DNA of 64,000 nt from assembly GCA_045804265.1 (NCBI GenBank), contig JBJMNK010000014.1, positions 36,633-100,632 on the forward strand. Reading direction: 5' to 3'. Below the pieces are notes generated by a model. That model did no database searches and was not told the origin of the DNA. It saw only the letters and a list, made by a program, of their open reading frames with translations. How positions within the stretch are numbered: the first letter of the stretch is position 1; every line of letters begins with the position of its first letter. The stretch comes from JABFXC01 sp045804265. Its GTDB lineage: Bacteria > Gemmatimonadota > Gemmatimonadetes > Gemmatimonadales > Gemmatimonadaceae. Made by a program: the position numbers and the translations under genes. Positions 60,719-64,000 of the stretch are shown here, one piece after another.

Positions 60719-62194
60719 TCAGACCGAGCCCGCGTTGTACGAGCCGCGTCCGGGGAGGTCGGTCGCGCGCGGCAAGGTGACCACGAAGGTCGAGCCGGCG
60801 CCGATCCGACTGCGAGCGATGAGGGTTCCACCCATCAGCCGCACCAGGTCTCGACTGATTGCAAGACCGAGACCCGTACCCGCCGCGGCGGGGGTGTTCC
60901 CCGATGCGCGAAGACGAACGTAAGGCTCGAATACGGACTCGAGCATGTTCTCGGGTATTCCGCACCCGGTGTCCGTCACCTCGATCGCAACTTCGCTCGC
61001 GCTGACGTTGCAGGTGATCTCGATCGCGCCGCCGGGATTTGTGTACTTCACCGCGTTGCCGACGATGTTGATCAGCACCTGCTGCAGCCGCTCGAGATCG
61101 CCACGCACCGCCACCGTCGGATCGACGCCGTCGCGCCAGTAACGAATCGCCTTTGCATGGCACTGCGGCAGGACGAGCGCGTCGGTGAGGCGCAGCGCGC
61201 GCTCGAGCGACACATCGGCGATATCGAGCACGACGTGGCCGACGTCGATGTTGGCGCGATCGAGGAGCTGGTTCACGAGACCGACGAGGTGCCCGAGCCC
61301 CTGCCGGATCCGCTTCATGTCCTCGTGCTGCTCGACGCTCAACGGACCGTGGATCCCGGAGTCGAACAGTTCGGCGTAGCCGTAGATCCCCTGCAGCGGA
61401 GTGCGGAACTCGTGGCTGAGCACGGCGAGAAACTCGCTCTTCGCGCGGTTCGCGCGCTCGGCGATCGTCCGCGACTCACGCTCCTGCTCGATCAGCGTCT
61501 GCAGCGATGCGTTGGCGTCGGACAGCGCGACGGTCCGCTCGGCGACGCGCGCCTCGAGCGCGGCGTTGATCTGCCGCAGCTCGGCCTCGGCGCGCCGCTG
61601 CGGCGTGACGTCGCGGATGATCCAGCGCAGCTCCGCATTCCGTGGCCCCTTCGCACGCCGGATGCGGACCGCGACGTTGATCGGTTCCCCGTCGCGCGGA
61701 CGGATCGTCGTGTCGAACTCGATGTTCTCGGGTGCGCCGCAGCGGAGATCGAGCATGAGACGGAAGGCGCGGCGGAACTCCTCGTCGACGAGCGCCGCGA
61801 GCGGCTTGCCGCGAAGCCGGAGGCGATCGATCTGCAGCAGCCGCTCGGCGGCGTGATTCGCCTCACGGACGACACCTGCTTCGTCGGTGATGATGTAGGC
61901 GTCGGGCGCATCCTCGAACAGCTCGAGGTAGCGGAGGTGCTCCTGCTCGAGCTGATCGCGCGTCATGATCAACTCGTCCGCCTGCTGCCGCATCTCTTCT
62001 TCGGCGACGTTGAGCTCTTCGAGCATCAACGCGATTTCCGTCGCCGGCGGAGTGGTCTCAGGCGGCGCCGAGGTCGTCGGCTCGAGCAGTGGCGCGATCC
62101 GGCGTCTCGCGGAATCGATGTCGCGCGCGAACTTCTCGATGTTGATGACGACGTTCGATGCGTCGCCGTGGCTGGCCGTGCCTTCGCTCATCAT
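60719..62194 (-). CDS. PAS-domain sensor histidine kinase
   Basis: 491 residues from ATG 62194 (or 62191); soluble, without membrane helices. A coiled coil (LMLEELNVAEEEMRQQADELIMTRDQLEQEHL) is followed by a PAS domain (LFEDAPDAYIITDEAGVVREANHAAERLL, then IRDVTPQRRAEAEL) and a second coiled coil. The DHp domain has H-box FLAVLSHEFRTPLQGIYGYAELF; the HATPase has VLINIVGNAVKYTNPG, VTDTGCGIPENM and GTGLGLAISRDLV. It is divergent from cheB-cheR across a promoter region with a G-tract, so it may belong to the same signalling unit. Confidence 0.92.
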   Translation of the reverse strand: MMSEGTASHGDASNVVINIEKFARDIDSARRRIAPLLEPTTSAPPETTPPATEIALMLEELNVAEEEMRQQADELIMTRDQLEQEHLRYLELFEDAPDAYIITDEAGVVREANHAAERLLQIDRLRLRGKPLAALVDEEFRRAFRLMLDLRCGAPENIEFDTTIRPRDGEPINVAVRIRRAKGPRNAELRWIIRDVTPQRRAEAELRQINAALEARVAERTVALSDANASLQTLIEQERESRTIAERANRAKSEFLAVLSHEFRTPLQGIYGYAELFDSGIHGPLSVEQHEDMKRIRQGLGHLVGLVNQLLDRANIDVGHVVLDIADVSLERALRLTDALVLPQCHAKAIRYWRDGVDPTVAVRGDLERLQQVLINIVGNAVKYTNPGGAIEITCNVSASEVAIEVTDTGCGIPENMLESVFEPYVRLRASGNTPAAAGTGLGLAISRDLVRLMGGTLIARSRIGAGSTFVVTLPRATDLPGRGSYNAGSV

Positions 62195-62322
62195 GACATC
62201 CGCCTTCGGCCGCTTCTCGACCGGACTCTCGGCTCTTCGGCGATGACGCGACGCCCGTTCCTGCCTAACGTCATTCAACGATGTGACATTCCCAATAAGC
62301 CGGTCAACTGCTTGCCGCGCAA

Positions 62323-62335
62323 GGGGGGGGGGGGG
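62323..62335. repeat. 13-base guanine homopolymer in a divergent promoter region
   Basis: A run of 13 G sits about 70 bases upstream of cheB and 130 bases upstream of the PAS kinase. Such tracts slip during replication and can switch promoter spacing. It could also be an assembly length error. Confidence 0.85.
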
Positions 62336-62405
62336 AAACTGTTGGCGCGGGCCGCGATTGGCGCGTCGCGTCCGGCTGGCCGACACTATGCATCATTGAC
62401 TCGTC

Positions 62406-63491
62406 ATGCCTGGTCATGACATCATCGCCATCGGCGCGTCCGCAGGTGGCGTCGAGCTTGCGCTCGCGCTCGCTGCACAGCTGCCCGAGGACCTTCCCGC
62501 CGCGATCTTTCTCGTCATCCACATCTCGCCTTCGGCGGAGAGCGTGCTGCCCGCGCTCATGCGCCGAAAGACGACGCTCCGCGTCGCGCACGCGCGCAAT
62601 GGCCAGCGGATCGAGCATGGGCGCATCTACATTGCCCCACCGGACCAGCACCTCACTGTGAGGCGCGGAAGCGTCGAGCTCACCATGGGCCCGCGCGAGA
62701 ACGGGCACCGGCCGGCTGTCGACGCGCTCTTTCGCTCCGCCGCGCAGAGCTACGGACCGCGCGTCGTCGGCGTCGTGTTGAGCGGGAATCTCGATGACGG
62801 CACGGCCGGCGCAATCGAGATTCACAAGGGCGGTGGCGTCGTCATCGCCCAGGATCCGGCCGAAGCGCTGTACCCGTCCATGCCGCAGAGCGTGATCGAA
62901 CTCGTGGGAGCGGATCACGTCGCCCCACTGCGCTCCATCGCGTCGTTGCTGAGCGACCTGAGTCGGACACCTGTAGTCGAGGAGGAACCGACGATGTCGC
63001 CCCGAGACGAATACGACGACGCGAGTGCTCCCGCCACCGCTCGCCCACAGACCGGGCCTGAGAGCGACCCGCAGAAGGATCACGGCTTCGGCGCCGCCGA
63101 TGCGATGAAGAACACGATCGATACGGCATCGGGGTTCACCTGCCCCGAATGCCACGGCGCGTTATGGGAGACAACCGAAGGCAAGCTGCTCGGGTATCGT
63201 TGCCGCGTCGGCCACACCTTCACGCCGAACGCGCTGCTCTCCGAGCAGGGACGCGCGCTCGAGGCGGCGATGTGGACGGCCTACACCGCGCTCGAGGAGC
63301 ATGCCTCGTTCGTGCAGCGCATGGTTGCACGAAATGAGCGGCAGGGCAATGTTGTCTCGGTGTCGCGACTCGCCGAGCGCGCGCGCGACCTCAATGAACG
63401 TGCAACGCTCATCAAGAACGTCCTCGCCCGTGGCCCGTTTTCCGTCGTGCCGGCTGACGATCAGGGCGCCGCGATCCCGAGCGGAGATTGA
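62406..63491 (+). CDS. cheB: CheB-type protein-glutamate methylesterase without receiver domain
   Basis: 361 residues. The esterase domain (1-190) has the catalytic Ser in IIAIGASAGGVELAL, His in FLVIHISPS and Asp in LSGNLDDGTAGAIEIHKGGGVVIAQDP. There is no N-terminal receiver domain, so control is not by direct phosphorylation. The C-terminal part has a zinc-ribbon-like FTCPECHGALWE and GYRCRVGHTFT followed by helices, an extension seen in other stand-alone CheB proteins. It probably acts with the CheR encoded downstream on a receptor. Confidence 0.92.
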   Translation: MPGHDIIAIGASAGGVELALALAAQLPEDLPAAIFLVIHISPSAESVLPALMRRKTTLRVAHARNGQRIEHGRIYIAPPDQHLTVRRGSVELTMGPRENGHRPAVDALFRSAAQSYGPRVVGVVLSGNLDDGTAGAIEIHKGGGVVIAQDPAEALYPSMPQSVIELVGADHVAPLRSIASLLSDLSRTPVVEEEPTMSPRDEYDDASAPATARPQTGPESDPQKDHGFGAADAMKNTIDTASGFTCPECHGALWETTEGKLLGYRCRVGHTFTPNALLSEQGRALEAAMWTAYTALEEHASFVQRMVARNERQGNVVSVSRLAERARDLNERATLIKNVLARGPFSVVPADDQGAAIPSGD

Positions 63492-63523
63492 AGCCGCCGG
63501 CGTCCCTTCCCGAAGACCCGACA

Positions 63524-64000
63524 GTGTCAACCGCTGACGCCCCTGACGAAGCGCTCGAGTCGCTTCTCGAATTCCTGAAGAAGCACCGCAACTTCGACTT
63601 CACCGGCTACAAGCGGGCAAGTCTCCAGCGCCGCATCGATCGGCGCATGCAGGACATCGGGACCACGAGCTACGCTGAGTACATGCGCCAGCTCGAGGAT
63701 CGCCCCGAGGAGTTCGCGAGCCTCTTCGACACGGTCCTCATCAACGTCACCGCGTTCTTCCGCGACGATGCGCCGTGGAAGGCCCTCACCGAGACGGTGA
63801 TTCCCGATCTCATCGCGCGTCGCACCCCGGAATCGCCGATCCGCGTCTGGAGCGCGGGCTGCGCGACCGGCGAGGAGGCGTACACGCTCGCGATGGTGCT
63901 CGCCGAGGTGCTCGGCGAAGCGAAGTTCCGCGAGCGGGTCAAGATCTACGCGACCGACGTCGACGAAGCCGCACTCACGCACGCGCGTCATGCGGTCTAC
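63524..64000 (+). CDS. cheR: CheR-type methyltransferase, 3' end outside the window
   Basis: 159 codons are visible, from GTG 63524; TTG 63488, overlapping the cheB stop, is also in frame. The CheR N-terminal helical domain is present (LLEFLKKHRNFDFTGYKRASLQRRIDRRM), then LINVTAFFRDDAPWKAL and the SAM-binding VWSAGCATGEEAYTLAMVLAE and IYATDVDEAAL. It methylates glutamates using SAM. It is encoded just after cheB, making a split cheB-cheR unit of the type that often includes PAS kinases. Confidence 0.9.
   Translation, partial: MSTADAPDEALESLLEFLKKHRNFDFTGYKRASLQRRIDRRMQDIGTTSYAEYMRQLEDRPEEFASLFDTVLINVTAFFRDDAPWKALTETVIPDLIARRTPESPIRVWSAGCATGEEAYTLAMVLAEVLGEAKFRERVKIYATDVDEAALTHARHAVY

Overview
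The window is a GC-rich (roughly two thirds GC) bacterial chromosome segment with tightly packed genes, short operons and no rRNA, tRNA, transposase or phage structural gene that I can see. The gene content fits a soil or freshwater member of the Gemmatimonadota: a DUF5916/CBM9-type outer-membrane protein, many Tat and lipoprotein signals, a GMC oxidoreductase with its gluconate-dehydrogenase-type small subunit, a SUF iron-sulfur operon with SufU scaffolds, and a SWIB protein with a histone-H1-like tail. The phylum is an inference from gene content and not a database result.

Layout. 1-4267: a lipoprotein cut by the window edge and a three-gene sugar-oxidation operon (isomerase, Tat-type small subunit, GMC flavoprotein). 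4443-7235: a large outer-membrane protein. 7583-11044: a nitrite-reduction operon on the minus strand (NsrR-like Rrf2 regulator, NirK, NirV-like protein, cupin, short haem-copper-oxidase-like membrane protein) with a palindromic candidate operator. 11213-11862: a GAF-like protein behind a probable c-di-GMP-I riboswitch and terminator. 12002-20052: Kup potassium transporter, DMT exporter, histidine kinase, Kir-type channel with a degenerate filter, CPA1 antiporter. 20309-29057: secreted Asp-rich protein, acyl-CoA ligase with an apparent CTG start, HAD phosphatase, ferredoxin, YhbY, M23 peptidase, lipoproteins and two convergent FHA proteins. 29481-36293: suf operon (sufB-C-D-U-Rieske-S-U2, then DinB). 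36311-39185: tungstate/molybdate-type ABC importer. 39332-41821: NatAB-like ABC exporter and a SFPASDPP small protein. 41917-45250: envelope-stress-like operon, bacilliredoxin, divergent GroES, membrane protein. 45499-52930: esterase, M48 peptidase, acetyltransferase, orphan ExbD, Rieske oxygenase, amino-acid permease, signal peptidase. 53099-64000: SWIB protein, endonuclease IV, a receiver/DHp protein without an ATPase domain, P5C dehydrogenase, PhzF, a double cupredoxin, a PAS kinase and a split cheB-cheR pair.

Two layers of repeats lie on top of the genes. The first is an 8-mer, CGTTAGGC/GCCTAACG, found 64 times by hand (about one per kb, against roughly 2-3 expected from base composition). 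It occurs in both orientations, mostly inside genes, and its TAG or TAA is the stop codon of 11 genes. Density and lack of polarity recall DNA-uptake sequences. The second is a set of intergenic foldback families (A-F below), some of which run into coding ends and supply start or stop codons.
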